Positions 29,219-37,460 of a DNA stretch of 60,156 bases are shown here, one piece after another. The translations under genes and the position numbers were made by a program. The stretch is from assembly GCF_000334155.1 (NCBI RefSeq), contig NZ_ANNK01000096.1, forward strand, positions 1 through 60,156, read 5' to 3'. Positions within the stretch are counted from its first letter, which is position 1, and the number at the start of each line of letters is the position of its first letter. The DNA comes from Halalkalibacterium ligniniphilum. Its GTDB lineage: Bacteria; Bacillota; Bacilli; Bacillales; Bacillaceae_D. Below the pieces are notes generated by a model, which did no database searches, was not told where the DNA came from, and worked only from the letters and a program-made list of their open reading frames with translations.

Positions 29219-30004
29219 CTATTCTTTTACTTTTACTTTATCCTTTTCCCCTTTGTATTTTTTCCAACCGACATAGGTTAACGACAAAATAATCGTTCCC
29301 CCGATTAAAAAAATCACCCATAAAAGGGAAGGGTCAGTTGCGTCTTCCTTCACTTGTTTGTAAAGGTGAGTAAACTCCTCCTCCATCAACAGTAAATGCT
29401 GATTCAATCCTTTTTGCTGCGGATCTGTTCGAAACCGCTCCAAATAATGTATTTGCGATTCGAGTCGTTGCAAATGCTGTGGCTGCAAATCGATCATGAG
29501 GGCAGGACGAATTATCTGATAATGGCGGAGAAAATCATTCATTCGATGCTGAAAGGCCTGATAGTCCTCACGATTTACAGCTTCCTGCATCGTTTTTATC
29601 GCTTGCATCACATTCGTTTCAGAATTGAGCCAAAGAGGATGATGCTCACTTACTAACGCGTCCACCACTAGCCGAAATTCGGTAACTGCAGCGATTCGCT
29701 CGTCAACAGACGAATTCGCTGCTGTTACTGCTACCTCTGCCCGTTCAAAAGAGGTTGACACTGAACGCAAGGCAGTCATGGTTAAGCCTTGTCCCCTGTG
29801 ATCCAAGGCCAAAAACTGAGTAGAAAAGTAATCAAGCAGCTGCTTTGCCTCCTCATATTTTTCTTGCTTGGTCATTTGTAAAATTTGATCGGCCGTATGA
29901 TTTAACTGCTTCCATGTATTATTCGTTGTGCTCATTTCTGCATTTGACGTTATTGGCGCGATTATCATTATTATCAATATGGTAATGATTGCGACAAATC
30001 GCAT
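29219..30004 (-). CDS. ypjB: YpjB sporulation-associated membrane protein
   Basis: 261 aa. An N-terminal signal peptide (about 1-21, ending SNAEM), a long helical extracytoplasmic region and one C-terminal membrane segment (about 232-250, LLWVIFLIGGTIILSLTYVG) with a Lys-rich tail give a bitopic topology. No enzymatic motif is visible. The ATG at 30004 has GGAGGG upstream and gives the signal peptide, unlike the in-frame 30061 start. It follows ypjA by 80 bp, as in B. subtilis. Confidence 0.85.
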   Translation of the reverse strand: MRFVAIITILIIMIIAPITSNAEMSTTNNTWKQLNHTADQILQMTKQEKYEEAKQLLDYFSTQFLALDHRGQGLTMTALRSVSTSFERAEVAVTAANSSVDERIAAVTEFRLVVDALVSEHHPLWLNSETNVMQAIKTMQEAVNREDYQAFQHRMNDFLRHYQIIRPALMIDLQPQHLQRLESQIHYLERFRTDPQQKGLNQHLLLMEEEFTHLYKQVKEDATDPSLLWVIFLIGGTIILSLTYVGWKKYKGEKDKVKVKE

Positions 30005-30084
30005 ATTGGTCCCTCCTTCATCTACTCTCATCCTATGATCAGGTGGACAAGAGTAGACCAAAAACGGGACATGTTTTACCGAGC

Positions 30085-30687
30085 TTACCGCCTTACAATT
30101 TCAAGTTTTAAAGATGACCTTCTAACTGAAAAATAGTACGTCAAAGCGAGTGAAACGATGCTTAACCAGAATGTGAAATAGCCAATATGAGCAATAAACG
30201 GATTTAAGCGATAAGAAACCCAAGGGTGCATCATAAACACATAGTCAATGATATCATTATGTAAAGTCCAAACTGCGACAATCATTAAATGCCACATTTT
30301 GATTCGATAATACGGCATATAAAGGAGTGCTTGCAAGGCCATTCCACCGTGAGAAGCGATCAACATGTAATGCTGCCATTGAAGTGTATCCCCAGCTGCA
30401 GCAGCTGCTACAATCATTGCTACGGCCCACACCCCGTATTTTATTAGCGTAACAGCAGCAAAGGCCTCCATTAAAGGCCAATGCTTGCCCAAAAGAAACG
30501 CGATGAGCACGAAGACGAAGAATAAGCTCGCTGTCGGGCTATCGGGGACGAACAAAAGAAATGGTCCTGGTGTGATCGCTAATTGATCTTTGTACCAAAT
30601 GTACCCATAAATTGTTCCAAAAAAATTAATAAGGAGAAGTATGACAATCACGAGCCTATTTCCAAACAACGAAAGAATCCCCTTCAT
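30085..30687 (-). CDS. ypjA: YpjA membrane protein (DUF1405)
   Basis: 200 aa polytopic membrane protein with about six hydrophobic segments. The block WYKDQLAITPGPFLLFVPDSP and the downstream HGGMALQALLYMPYYR are typical of DUF1405. The function is unknown. The ATG at 30687 follows GAAGGGA and gives a short cytoplasmic start before the first membrane helix; the frame extends to 30732. It is upstream of ypjB in the same direction. Confidence 0.85.
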   Translation of the reverse strand: MKGILSLFGNRLVIVILLLINFFGTIYGYIWYKDQLAITPGPFLLFVPDSPTASLFFVFVLIAFLLGKHWPLMEAFAAVTLIKYGVWAVAMIVAAAAAGDTLQWQHYMLIASHGGMALQALLYMPYYRIKMWHLMIVAVWTLHNDIIDYVFMMHPWVSYRLNPFIAHIGYFTFWLSIVSLALTYYFSVRRSSLKLEIVRR

Positions 30688-30782
30688 CTTCCCAATCCCT
30701 TCTATAAAATATGTATCAGCTTGACCTGACAAACTCGTTATTATCCATGTAGAAAGAGCCGACCACTCATGCAGGTTTTAAG

Positions 30783-30912
30783 AAAAGCGCAAACGCGTTG
30801 GGTCATCCACTCAAGTGCTGGAAGCCTGCCAATGTCTTCCAAGCTTTCAGGAAACCATGTAAAGGCTGAAGCAACCTCAAGCGGCTTAGGCTTAACGCTT
30901 GAGCTAGACAGC
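30783..30912. repeat. Dispersed intergenic repeat, copy A
   Basis: About 130 bp between ypjA and the qcr terminator. It shares a 34-base core (30849-30882) with copy B at two mismatches and ends with AGCTAGACAGC (30902-30912), identical in copies B and C. The left end AAAAGCGCAA resembles AAAAGTGCAA of copy B. No coding potential is apparent. Confidence 0.75.
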
Positions 30913-30943
30913 TTAGACGTATTTTACTTTTTTATCTTTTATG

Positions 30944-30973
30944 AAAAAAAAGCTGACTTTTTCAGTCAGCTTT
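30944..30973 (-). terminator. Terminator of qcrABC
   Basis: AGCTGACT (30951-30958) pairs with AGTCAGCT (30964-30971). On the minus strand it is followed by a long T run, ten bases after the qcrC stop. Confidence 0.93.
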
Positions 30974-30982
30974 CCAATTGGA

Positions 30983-31768
30983 CTACTCTTCAGGAGCGTG
31001 TCCGTTATTCTCAATGAACTCAGCTAGAATCTGAAGCTCTTCATCCGTACCTTCAAACATTCCACCAGGCATTGCACCTTGACCGTTAATGATAATGTCT
31101 TTGATTTCTTCAACAGACTTCTCACTATCAATTAGGTTCGGGCCACCAGCTCCACCTTCAAGCTGGTTTCCGTGACAGCCAATACAAGATTGTTGATTTT
31201 GATAAATTTCGTATCCTTGTGCTTCCGTATCAATATCAACTTCGACAATCTCTCCTTGCTCAGCAGCAGCTTCCCAGTCATGCTGTGCTACAGATTCCCA
31301 CGTTAAGTAGATAGTAGCAATAAGTGCTAAAAGCATCATGCTTGTTGCAACTGGGCGCTTCAAAGGACGGCGTTCTTTCCCTGTGTCAAGAAACGGCGCA
31401 AGTAAAAGCGCTCCAAAAGCAAGCCCTGGGATAACAACCGTACCGATGACGTTAAAATCCCCAGAAGCATATTGGTATTTTAAAAGCTGATACAAGAATA
31501 AGAAATACCAGTCAGGAAGCGGAATGTATCCTGAGTCTGTCGGATCAGCCATACGCTCTAATGGAGCTGGATGTCCAATTGTTAATAAGAGATAACCCAT
31601 AAGGAACACGGCTCCGACCATCCACTCTTTTAAGAGGAAGTTAGGCCAAAACGCTTCTGTTTTCCCTGGATATTCTGAGTAATCTTTTGGAATATTTTTC
31701 TTTTTTCGATACTCTGGAGCTTTAACTCGGGAGTCTCCTACGAATTTCAACCCTTTTCCACGTTCCAT
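30983..31768 (-). CDS. qcrC: Menaquinol:cytochrome c reductase, cytochrome b/c subunit
   Basis: 261 aa. The N-terminal part (about 1-150) corresponds to subunit IV of the b6f complex, with DPTDSGYIPLPDWYFLFLYQ and three membrane segments. The C-terminal part is an extracytoplasmic cytochrome c domain with heme motif CIGCH near residue 193 and a later methionine (AMPGGMF) as a likely axial ligand. It passes electrons from menaquinol to cytochrome c. It is last in qcrA-qcrB-qcrC. Confidence 0.97.
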   Translation of the reverse strand: MERGKGLKFVGDSRVKAPEYRKKKNIPKDYSEYPGKTEAFWPNFLLKEWMVGAVFLMGYLLLTIGHPAPLERMADPTDSGYIPLPDWYFLFLYQLLKYQYASGDFNVIGTVVIPGLAFGALLLAPFLDTGKERRPLKRPVATSMMLLALIATIYLTWESVAQHDWEAAAEQGEIVEVDIDTEAQGYEIYQNQQSCIGCHGNQLEGGAGGPNLIDSEKSVEEIKDIIINGQGAMPGGMFEGTDEELQILAEFIENNGHAPEE

Positions 31769-31803
31769 CTCGTTCCCTCCTTTATAGGTTTATACGTATC
31801 ATC

Positions 31804-32475
31804 TTACAACGGACCAGAAATACCTTGTTTACGGATCATGTAGAAGTGAGCTCCTAACAGTCCTAACAACGCACCTGGAAGGAAGAAGACGTGAATAGCA
31901 AAGAAACGAGCTAATGTTGAAGCACCAATGATTTCTCCACCAGCTAACAACGTTTTCGCAAAATCACCGATTACAGGTACACTTTCAGCAATTTGCAGAC
32001 CTACAACTGTCGCAAAGTACGCTTTCATATCCCAAGGTAATAAGTACCCTGTGAAGCCTAATCCGAGCATAACAAAGAAAATAAGAACTCCGACAACCCA
32101 GTTAAGTTCACGTGGCTTCTTGTATGAACCTGTGAAGAATACACGCAACGTATGTAGGAACATCATGACAATGACAAGACTGGCTCCCCAGTGATGCATA
32201 CCACGTACAATAACACCGAAAGCCACTTCATTTTGTAAATACGCGACAGATTGATAGGCGTTAAGAATGTCTGGAACATAATACATCGTTAAGAACATCC
32301 CAGATAAAATCTGGATAACTGTAACAAAGAACGTTAATCCTCCGAAACAGTATACGAATGCAGAAAAGTGATGAGCAGGGTTTACGTGCTCAGGCACTTC
32401 ATGGTCAGCGATGTCTCGCCACATTGGCGTAATATCCAGACGTTCATCAACCCAATCATATAACTTTTGAAGCAT
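31804..32475 (-). CDS. qcrB: Menaquinol:cytochrome c reductase, cytochrome b subunit
   Basis: 223 aa cytochrome b6-type membrane protein with four main helices. The heme-binding histidines lie in GMHHWGASLVIVMMFLHTLR and in the later FFAIHVFFLPG and GLLGAHFYMIRK segments. It holds the two b hemes and the quinol site together with QcrC. 15 bp separate it from qcrA and 35 bp from qcrC, one operon. Confidence 0.97.
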   Translation of the reverse strand: MLQKLYDWVDERLDITPMWRDIADHEVPEHVNPAHHFSAFVYCFGGLTFFVTVIQILSGMFLTMYYVPDILNAYQSVAYLQNEVAFGVIVRGMHHWGASLVIVMMFLHTLRVFFTGSYKKPRELNWVVGVLIFFVMLGLGFTGYLLPWDMKAYFATVVGLQIAESVPVIGDFAKTLLAGGEIIGASTLARFFAIHVFFLPGALLGLLGAHFYMIRKQGISGPL

Positions 32476-32489
32476 TGACTACGTCCCCC

Positions 32490-32990
32490 TTATGTTCGCT
32501 GAATAATTTGACCTAAGTACACGCTTCCATCTTCAACTTTAACTTCAAACACGTCAAGCGGTCGTTGCGGTGGTAGACCCGGAATGTTCGTTCCATCCTT
32601 TTCAAATCGACCGAAGTGACAAGGACAGTAAAATTGATCAGGATACTGTTCATTCGTACCGAAGTTAACTGTACAACCTAGATGTGTACATGTTGGTGAT
32701 AAGGCAACGATCTCTTCACCACGCAAGAAGATAAACGCTTCACGCTGAACTTCCGATTCATACCATGCATCCACTTGGTCAAATGAAAATGGGAAGTTTT
32801 GAGGCTCCTCAGTTAGGTCGGCAACCTCACATACATACTTAAATTCTGACTCTGCTCCAGCTTTTAACGCAGGGTCGAGGGCAAAGCGTGCCATAGGCAT
32901 TAGCATTCCAGCTGCCATGAACCCGCCAACACCCGTAAGCGTATACGTTAAAAATTGACGTCGTGATACTCTGTGGTCTTTTTCGCTCAC
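32490..32990 (-). CDS. qcrA: Menaquinol:cytochrome c reductase, Rieske iron-sulfur subunit
   Basis: 166 aa. A twin-arginine-like start (SRRQFLTYTLTGVGG) leads into a membrane anchor, as expected for Tat-exported Rieske proteins. The 2Fe-2S ligands lie in CTHLGC and CPCHFGRF near residues 108-132. The start is GTG with a run of G before it. It is first in qcrABC behind one or two sigma-A promoters. Confidence 0.97.
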   Translation of the reverse strand: MSEKDHRVSRRQFLTYTLTGVGGFMAAGMLMPMARFALDPALKAGAESEFKYVCEVADLTEEPQNFPFSFDQVDAWYESEVQREAFIFLRGEEIVALSPTCTHLGCTVNFGTNEQYPDQFYCPCHFGRFEKDGTNIPGLPPQRPLDVFEVKVEDGSVYLGQIIQRT

Positions 32991-33064
32991 TAGATTTCCC
33001 CCCCTACACTTATAAGTTCAGTCCAATCGGACAGTTTTAGACACAATGATACTAGGACATACTC

Positions 33065-33123
33065 ATGATAATACATTGTGTAAAGATAAGCAAGATAATA
33101 CACAAAACAGACATAATTGACAA
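33065..33123 (-). promoter_or_regulatory. Tandem sigma-A promoter candidates of qcrABC
   Basis: The first is TTGTCA (33118-33123), 17 bases, TATTAT (33095-33100). The second is TTGCTT (33088-33093), 17 bases, TATCAT (33065-33070). Both read toward qcrA. Confidence 0.65.
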
Positions 33124-33342
33124 ATAAGTTTACAATAACTCCCACACTGCTGAAATTTGATATCATGAATATGATAAATGGAACAAATAAGGTTTTATGT
33201 TCAGTTTGTCCAAAAATCGCTAGACTATCATTATTTTAAGACTACGAAAAATAGGAGAGCTTCACAAGGGTCTTAAATCGACTCTCTATCATTGAAGCCT
33301 CGCCGACTCCTTTGAAGCTTTGTGCTTTTCTTTAACCTTTAA
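33124..33342. other. Intergenic stretch upstream of the qcr promoters
   Basis: AT-rich interval between the qcr promoter region and the ypiF terminator. I see no reading frame with a good ribosome binding site and no clear RNA structure; it may hold operators for qcr. Confidence 0.4.
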
Positions 33343-33377
33343 CAAAGGCGCATTCATCTCTTAGACGCGCGCCTTTG
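33343..33377 (-). terminator. Terminator downstream of ypiF
   Basis: CAAAGGCGC (33343-33351) pairs perfectly with GCGCCTTTG (33369-33377) over a 17-base loop, 30 bases after the ypiF stop. The tail on the minus strand is only partly T-rich (TTAAAGG). Confidence 0.7.
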
Positions 33378-33406
33378 CTCTTTCTTTTCTGTTCTGAAGT
33401 CGTCAC

Positions 33407-33871
33407 CTATCTCTCTTGCCATTTATTTGTAAGTATTGGTACTAGCTGCTTGATTTGGTCAGTAATCATTTTTTTACGGATGTCTGCTTCAACATGCTCA
33501 ATCGGTATTGAAGGAAGCCAAATCAGTTCTGCATCGTTCAACTGAGACTCATAGGCTTTCCAAAAAGAATCTGACGTCACAAAAAACAAGTGTTTCACAT
33601 CGTTTTCACTCAGCTCATTTATCCACCCGCGTAACCTTTCAATGACGACTTGCTCTGGCTCTTTTTTTACGTATGTGAACGCAGGAAAAAGAATAAGCCG
33701 ACCGTGAAACTGGCGCTCGAGCTCATGACTAATGATCGTCGTAAACTCCCCCATCGCCACGGTTGACTTTACGTCAGATCCCCATGAAATTGGAACAAGG
33801 GGAATGAGTGCACTATCCATATATTCTCTTGCTTGAAAATACGTATCAATTTCTTTCGCTAACCATTTCAT
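33407..33871 (-). CDS. ypiF: YpiF family protein (DUF2487)
   Basis: 154 aa soluble protein with the family start MKWLAKEIDTYFQAREYMDS and no recognised catalytic motif. In B. subtilis it lies between qcrA and ypiB, the same order as here. The ATG at 33871 follows GAGGAGAG; the in-frame ATG at 33907 lacks a comparable site. The function is unknown. Confidence 0.85.
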   Translation of the reverse strand: MKWLAKEIDTYFQAREYMDSALIPLVPISWGSDVKSTVAMGEFTTIISHELERQFHGRLILFPAFTYVKKEPEQVVIERLRGWINELSENDVKHLFFVTSDSFWKAYESQLNDAELIWLPSIPIEHVEADIRKKMITDQIKQLVPILTNKWQER

Positions 33872-34006
33872 GTCCGTCTCTCCTCGTTTCGTAAGGTCGG
33901 TTTTCATTTCAATCCTTCGGGGTTCATTCTACCTTTTTCCCTGTGGAAGAACAAGTTCTCTTTCTACAGCTCCTTCATCTCGTCCATGAAATTCCAAAAT
34001 AAATAT

Positions 34007-34037
34007 AAAAAGCTCCCAGTCATGAATGACTAAGAGC
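34007..34037 (-). terminator. Terminator of ypiB
   Basis: Nested arms GCTC/GAGC and AGTCAT/ATGACT form a stem (34012-34037) followed by TTTTTATATTT on the minus strand. The ypiB stop codon lies inside the stem. Confidence 0.82.
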
Positions 34038-34575
34038 GGGAAAGTTCATTAAGTTCTTTCACAAGCATATGAAAGCGTTGTTCGTCTTTTTGATCAAGAG
34101 CTTCATCAATTTCCTCAGCTAGCTGCTTTCGTCTGAATTGCAGTAAAGCGTTTGAGACGAGCTGTTCAGCCATTTCTCGATTCGCATCAGCCACTTCTTT
34201 GTTTTCAGGAAGAAATGGATTATCCTCTAGCACGGCAATGTAATTCGGATTTGATTTTGCTCCTGAAAAATTTAGCTGAATATAAATCTCTTCATCATCG
34301 TTTAAACGAATGTCATGGAACGCCTTCTCTGCATCCATTGCTACCTTGTGGTATTTATGAAAACTAAATGGGATTGCCTCTACATCATTTGCTGAAATAA
34401 TGAGGGCTTTTGGACAAGAATCAGCCTTTTCCACAAAATGTACCTTTGCCATTAAGTTATCGTCACTGATCAAATAATTTAGTAACCATGCACACTCTCG
34501 CTTCTTCAACTGATATTCCTTTAAGAACCATTTTAGAAAATCTTTTTTTTCAACCACTGGAATGGTGCTGCCCAT
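34030..34575 (-). CDS. ypiB: YpiB family protein (UPF0302)
   Basis: 181 aa. The N-terminal UPF0302 domain (about 5-110) has DFLKWFLKEYQLKKRECAWL and LNYLISDD. The C-terminal IDEAL-like segment ALLQFRRKQLAEEIDEALDQ is a short helix seen in several Bacillus regulators. In B. subtilis YpiB is reported to modulate competence and biofilm through protein turnover, but I cannot confirm this here. The ATG at 34575 follows GAGGAGGG. Its stop lies in its own terminator. Confidence 0.88.
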   Translation of the reverse strand: MGSTIPVVEKKDFLKWFLKEYQLKKRECAWLLNYLISDDNLMAKVHFVEKADSCPKALIISANDVEAIPFSFHKYHKVAMDAEKAFHDIRLNDDEEIYIQLNFSGAKSNPNYIAVLEDNPFLPENKEVADANREMAEQLVSNALLQFRRKQLAEEIDEALDQKDEQRFHMLVKELNELSRS

Positions 34576-34699
34576 GCCACATCCCTCCTCATGAAACTCC
34601 ACAGTCTCCTTCTAAACGACTGGAATGAGCAGTTAAATTCTATACTCTTATCCTACCACATACTATTCACCATTGACGACTGAAAAACCTTCCCTTTTC

Positions 34700-35971
34700 C
34701 TAAAAATCTTCCCCATTTAATTGAAGATCATGAATGAGTTCTTTAATATCAAGACGCGTGCCATCGTTTTCTACAATCGTAGTAAATTTCTCCAAGGCTT
34801 TTTGGCGCTCACCATATTCTAACAAAAACCGTCCGTACTCTTCTAAAAAGTCTGCATCGCTGGCGAACGTGTCTGAAACACGTTCATATAACTCACACGC
34901 CTTATCATATTCGTCCTGCTCTCTATATGCTGCAGCTTCGTACCAGGTTAACAGTGGGTCCTCTTCACCGTATGCTTTTGTATGACCAATTAAGTCGAGA
35001 AGCTCTTCGTATTTTTCCTCATGTTTAAAATACGCAGCTAACGATTGTATCGCACTAAGATTCGAAGGGTTTAGCGCGATGACTTTTCTTAAAAGGACTT
35101 CCCCTTGCTCATTTTCATGCAGCTTAAAGCTTAGCTTACCAGCATGGATATAGAGCGTTTCATTGTATTCATCGACAGCCATTCCCTCTTTTAGTGTCTC
35201 CATCGCTTCATCGAGACGGTGCTCAGCCTCATAAGCTTTTGCTAAATAAGGATACAAGCTCGTGAAATCAGGGTCGAGCGCCTTTAAGGCCGATAGCTGC
35301 TCAATTGCAATGCCATACTCTCCTAGTTGATATGCAGTAAATCCGTAACCGAACAAGGCATGAGGGTCAAGCTTCTCTTTTAGCCCTTCTTCATAATAAC
35401 GCAAAGCTTCTTCAAACTGACCGCTTGCACTGTATGCTTCTGCAAGTCTCAATGCAACATGACCTTCTGGGGCTTCGACCTTATGATGCAATGCCTTTTT
35501 TAAATGAGGGATGCTTTTCATATAGTCACCACGATCTAAATAAAACTCACCTAAACCATAAGAAATAATTGGCTCATCTGGAGCAATTTTTGCCGCTTCT
35601 AAAAGCTTTTGCTCAGCTACTTCATCCAAAGCTTGAAGCTGATAAAGATCAGCGAGAAGCAATCTTGACTGCAAATAAGAAGGGTCGTCTTCTTTTATTT
35701 CGTTTAACAATTCAATCGCTTCATCTTCTTCGTTAAGGTCAACGAGAATTTCTGCTAAAAAAACGTACAGACTTCCTTCATCTGGATACAGGAATAATAG
35801 TTCTTCCACAATTCCTTTCGCTTTATCCAAATGTCCTAATTCGTAATAGGTTTCAGCGATGGTAAATTTCATTTCATGGTCTGAGGTTTTTTCTGCTTCA
35901 GACAGAGCGACTAAGCCTTGCTCAATCTCTCCATTCTCAATTTTTTCAAGGGCTTGTTCAATTTGTTTCAC
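34700..35971 (-). CDS. ypiA: YpiA tetratricopeptide-repeat protein
   Basis: 423 aa, nearly all TPR repeats (about residues 1-400), for example PIISYGLGEFYLDRGDYMKS and HALFGYGFTAYQLGEYGIAI. It is soluble and acidic and is probably a scaffold. The start is GTG; AAGGAGG lies 12 bases upstream, slightly far. Position before ypiB and downstream of the aromatic genes matches B. subtilis ypiA. The binding partner is unknown. Confidence 0.88.
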   Translation of the reverse strand: MKQIEQALEKIENGEIEQGLVALSEAEKTSDHEMKFTIAETYYELGHLDKAKGIVEELLFLYPDEGSLYVFLAEILVDLNEEDEAIELLNEIKEDDPSYLQSRLLLADLYQLQALDEVAEQKLLEAAKIAPDEPIISYGLGEFYLDRGDYMKSIPHLKKALHHKVEAPEGHVALRLAEAYSASGQFEEALRYYEEGLKEKLDPHALFGYGFTAYQLGEYGIAIEQLSALKALDPDFTSLYPYLAKAYEAEHRLDEAMETLKEGMAVDEYNETLYIHAGKLSFKLHENEQGEVLLRKVIALNPSNLSAIQSLAAYFKHEEKYEELLDLIGHTKAYGEEDPLLTWYEAAAYREQDEYDKACELYERVSDTFASDADFLEEYGRFLLEYGERQKALEKFTTIVENDGTRLDIKELIHDLQLNGEDF

Positions 35972-36035
35972 GTTTTATGTCGGCCTCCTTACATGTAAAC
36001 ACACAAACTGTTCTCTCTTTAGATTTATCTTCGGC

Positions 36036-36159
36036 AAAAGTGCAAGCATCTTGTTCAGCCGCGCCAAGCTCTGGAAATTTGTCAAAGCATTACTTGATTT
36101 TAGGAAACCATGTACAGGCTGAAGCAACCTCGAGCTGATAGAGCCATTAGCTAGACAGC
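36036..36159. repeat. Dispersed intergenic repeat, copy B
   Basis: About 124 bp between ypiA and the orphan gene. The core at 36102-36135 matches copy A at 32 of 34 positions, and the terminal AGCTAGACAGC is at 36149-36159. Further scattered identity upstream (CTGGAA, TTG, CAAAG) shows the two copies are related over their full length. Confidence 0.75.
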
Positions 36160-36208
36160 GTTGAAGCGTTATCCTAAATAAACAACCAGTCTACACTGGC
36201 TTAATTGA

Positions 36209-37123
36209 CTAAACGGTTGCATCAGCTATTTGAAGAAATTGCCCAGGGCGGAGAACAGGAATGGCTTTCCCTGAACCTGGACGAATTTTTACAAATTGAT
36301 TCGCTTTAAGGACACGCCCGCGCAAGACAACAACGTTTGGCTTGTCTTTATCATAATCAAGTTCGTTACTCTCAGCAACTGATGCGCTTGAATGAGGCTG
36401 ATAATATAGCAAATAATCAGCATCTCCTCCTACGCGTAATTCACCTTTTCGCGGATAAATCCCCATTTTTTGAGTCGATGATTTGCTCCATGACTCGTTA
36501 TCTTCTAATGATTCAACACAGGTAGGTAGCTTGATATTTGTGGCAATCCGCTCCCATATTTTCATCGCCTGCTTTTGCTCCTTGGTTGAAAGAAGACGAA
36601 AATCCGGTTGGAAAACAACAGGATAATGAAAAAGCGGTTCTTTTAATCGTGACCAAGGTACAAGCAATAATTCATCTAAACAGCTAACCTGAAAACGAAT
36701 AAGGGGAATTTTTTTGCTTTTGCACAACCGTAAGACGGAAGGTCGAAGAAGAATTAGAGGGATAGCCAAGCCAATGACATAATCAAGAAACGAGTTATTC
36801 ATTTGATGAAACGCCCGTTTGATCTCAAAAGGCAATGACCGTTCGTAGTCTGCTTTTGCATAATATATGACTGTCGTACAGCCTTTTTCAAGTAAACGAC
36901 CCATTCGATTTTTAAAATCGGCAGGATCCTCAGCTTTTGCAAGCTGCTCGCCACACATTACTCTCCCTGGGGCAATTCGAAAGTCAGAAACGTGTAAATG
37001 AGGATATGCGATGGCATTCAGCTGTCCGTTTGCATAGACAATTTGTTCATCATCGATTACGTACGACTGCCTAATTAGTTGGTCGTCCAACTCTTTTAAT
37101 ACATTTTTTATAATATAGGCCAT
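36209..37123 (-). CDS. Orphan amidohydrolase-like protein lacking metal ligands
   Basis: 304 aa. The layout recalls an amidohydrolase composite domain. The N-terminal strands begin IIKNVLKELDDQLI and reach RIAPGRVMCGEQL, where active enzymes have PG-x-x-D-x-H-x-H. The C-terminus has GELRVGGDADYLLYYQ, like the G-x-DADLV segment of the family. The HxH and later His/Asp ligands are missing, so it is probably not an active hydrolase. The ATG at 37123 follows AAAGGGA. It lies between repeat copy B and a promoter-terminator unit and is not part of the B. subtilis order. Function unknown. Confidence 0.65.
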   Translation of the reverse strand: MAYIIKNVLKELDDQLIRQSYVIDDEQIVYANGQLNAIAYPHLHVSDFRIAPGRVMCGEQLAKAEDPADFKNRMGRLLEKGCTTVIYYAKADYERSLPFEIKRAFHQMNNSFLDYVIGLAIPLILLRPSVLRLCKSKKIPLIRFQVSCLDELLLVPWSRLKEPLFHYPVVFQPDFRLLSTKEQKQAMKIWERIATNIKLPTCVESLEDNESWSKSSTQKMGIYPRKGELRVGGDADYLLYYQPHSSASVAESNELDYDKDKPNVVVLRGRVLKANQFVKIRPGSGKAIPVLRPGQFLQIADATV

Positions 37124-37238
37124 ACTCTTCGTCCCTTTCTTCCCCAAATAGACATGCTTATAGACAACCTATGAGGAAAAGAAAAAAAAATGCCTGCTTT
37201 TAAGTGGAAGCTTATCCATATTTCCTTTGTTTTCAAAC

Positions 37239-37345
37239 AAAAAAAGACCTGATTCGAAAACGAAAACGCTTTCAAATCAGGCTTTAGCAAAATAATCGCT
37301 AAAAAAAGTATAGTATGGATAGGAGTGGAGAGAAACCATACGCTT
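37239..37345 (-). ncRNA. Candidate small RNA or attenuated leader upstream of the orphan gene
   Basis: A near-consensus promoter is followed within about 107 nt by three hairpins. The first pairs GTATGG with CCATAC around a 17-base C/U-rich loop (37313-37341). The second pairs TTTAGC with GCTAAA (37283-37303). The third is a terminator, CCTGATT with AATCAGG plus seven T (37239-37281). The exposed loop is complementary to purine-rich ribosome binding sites. It may be a trans-acting small RNA or a leader controlling the gene at 36209-37123. It matches no riboswitch consensus that I know. Confidence 0.6.
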
Positions 37346-37351
37346 ATATTT

Positions 37352-37379
37352 ATTATACCTAGTTAACATGAAATGTCAA
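37352..37379 (-). promoter_or_regulatory. Strong sigma-A promoter of the candidate small RNA
   Basis: TTGACA (37374-37379), 16 bases, TATAAT (37352-37357) on the minus strand. Both hexamers are perfect and the spacer is one base below the optimum. Confidence 0.85.
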
Positions 37380-37420
37380 TGTCATTTTTCGAAAAATTTA
37401 AACGATTGCTCGAATTATTT

Positions 37421-37451
37421 GCTCCCTAACCTAGCTTTCGCGGCAGGGAGC
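37421..37451 (-). terminator. Terminator of aroA
   Basis: GCTCCCT (37421-37427) pairs perfectly with AGGGAGC (37445-37451), ten bases after the aroA stop. The tail AAATAATTCG on the minus strand lacks a T run, so efficiency is uncertain. Confidence 0.65.
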
Positions 37452-37460
37452 AACGCGTTC

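Noticed and set aside
37239-37345. Purine or preQ1 riboswitch upstream of the orphan gene
   Set aside because: The conserved core sequences of these aptamers are absent; only a vague likeness of the C/U-rich loop exists.
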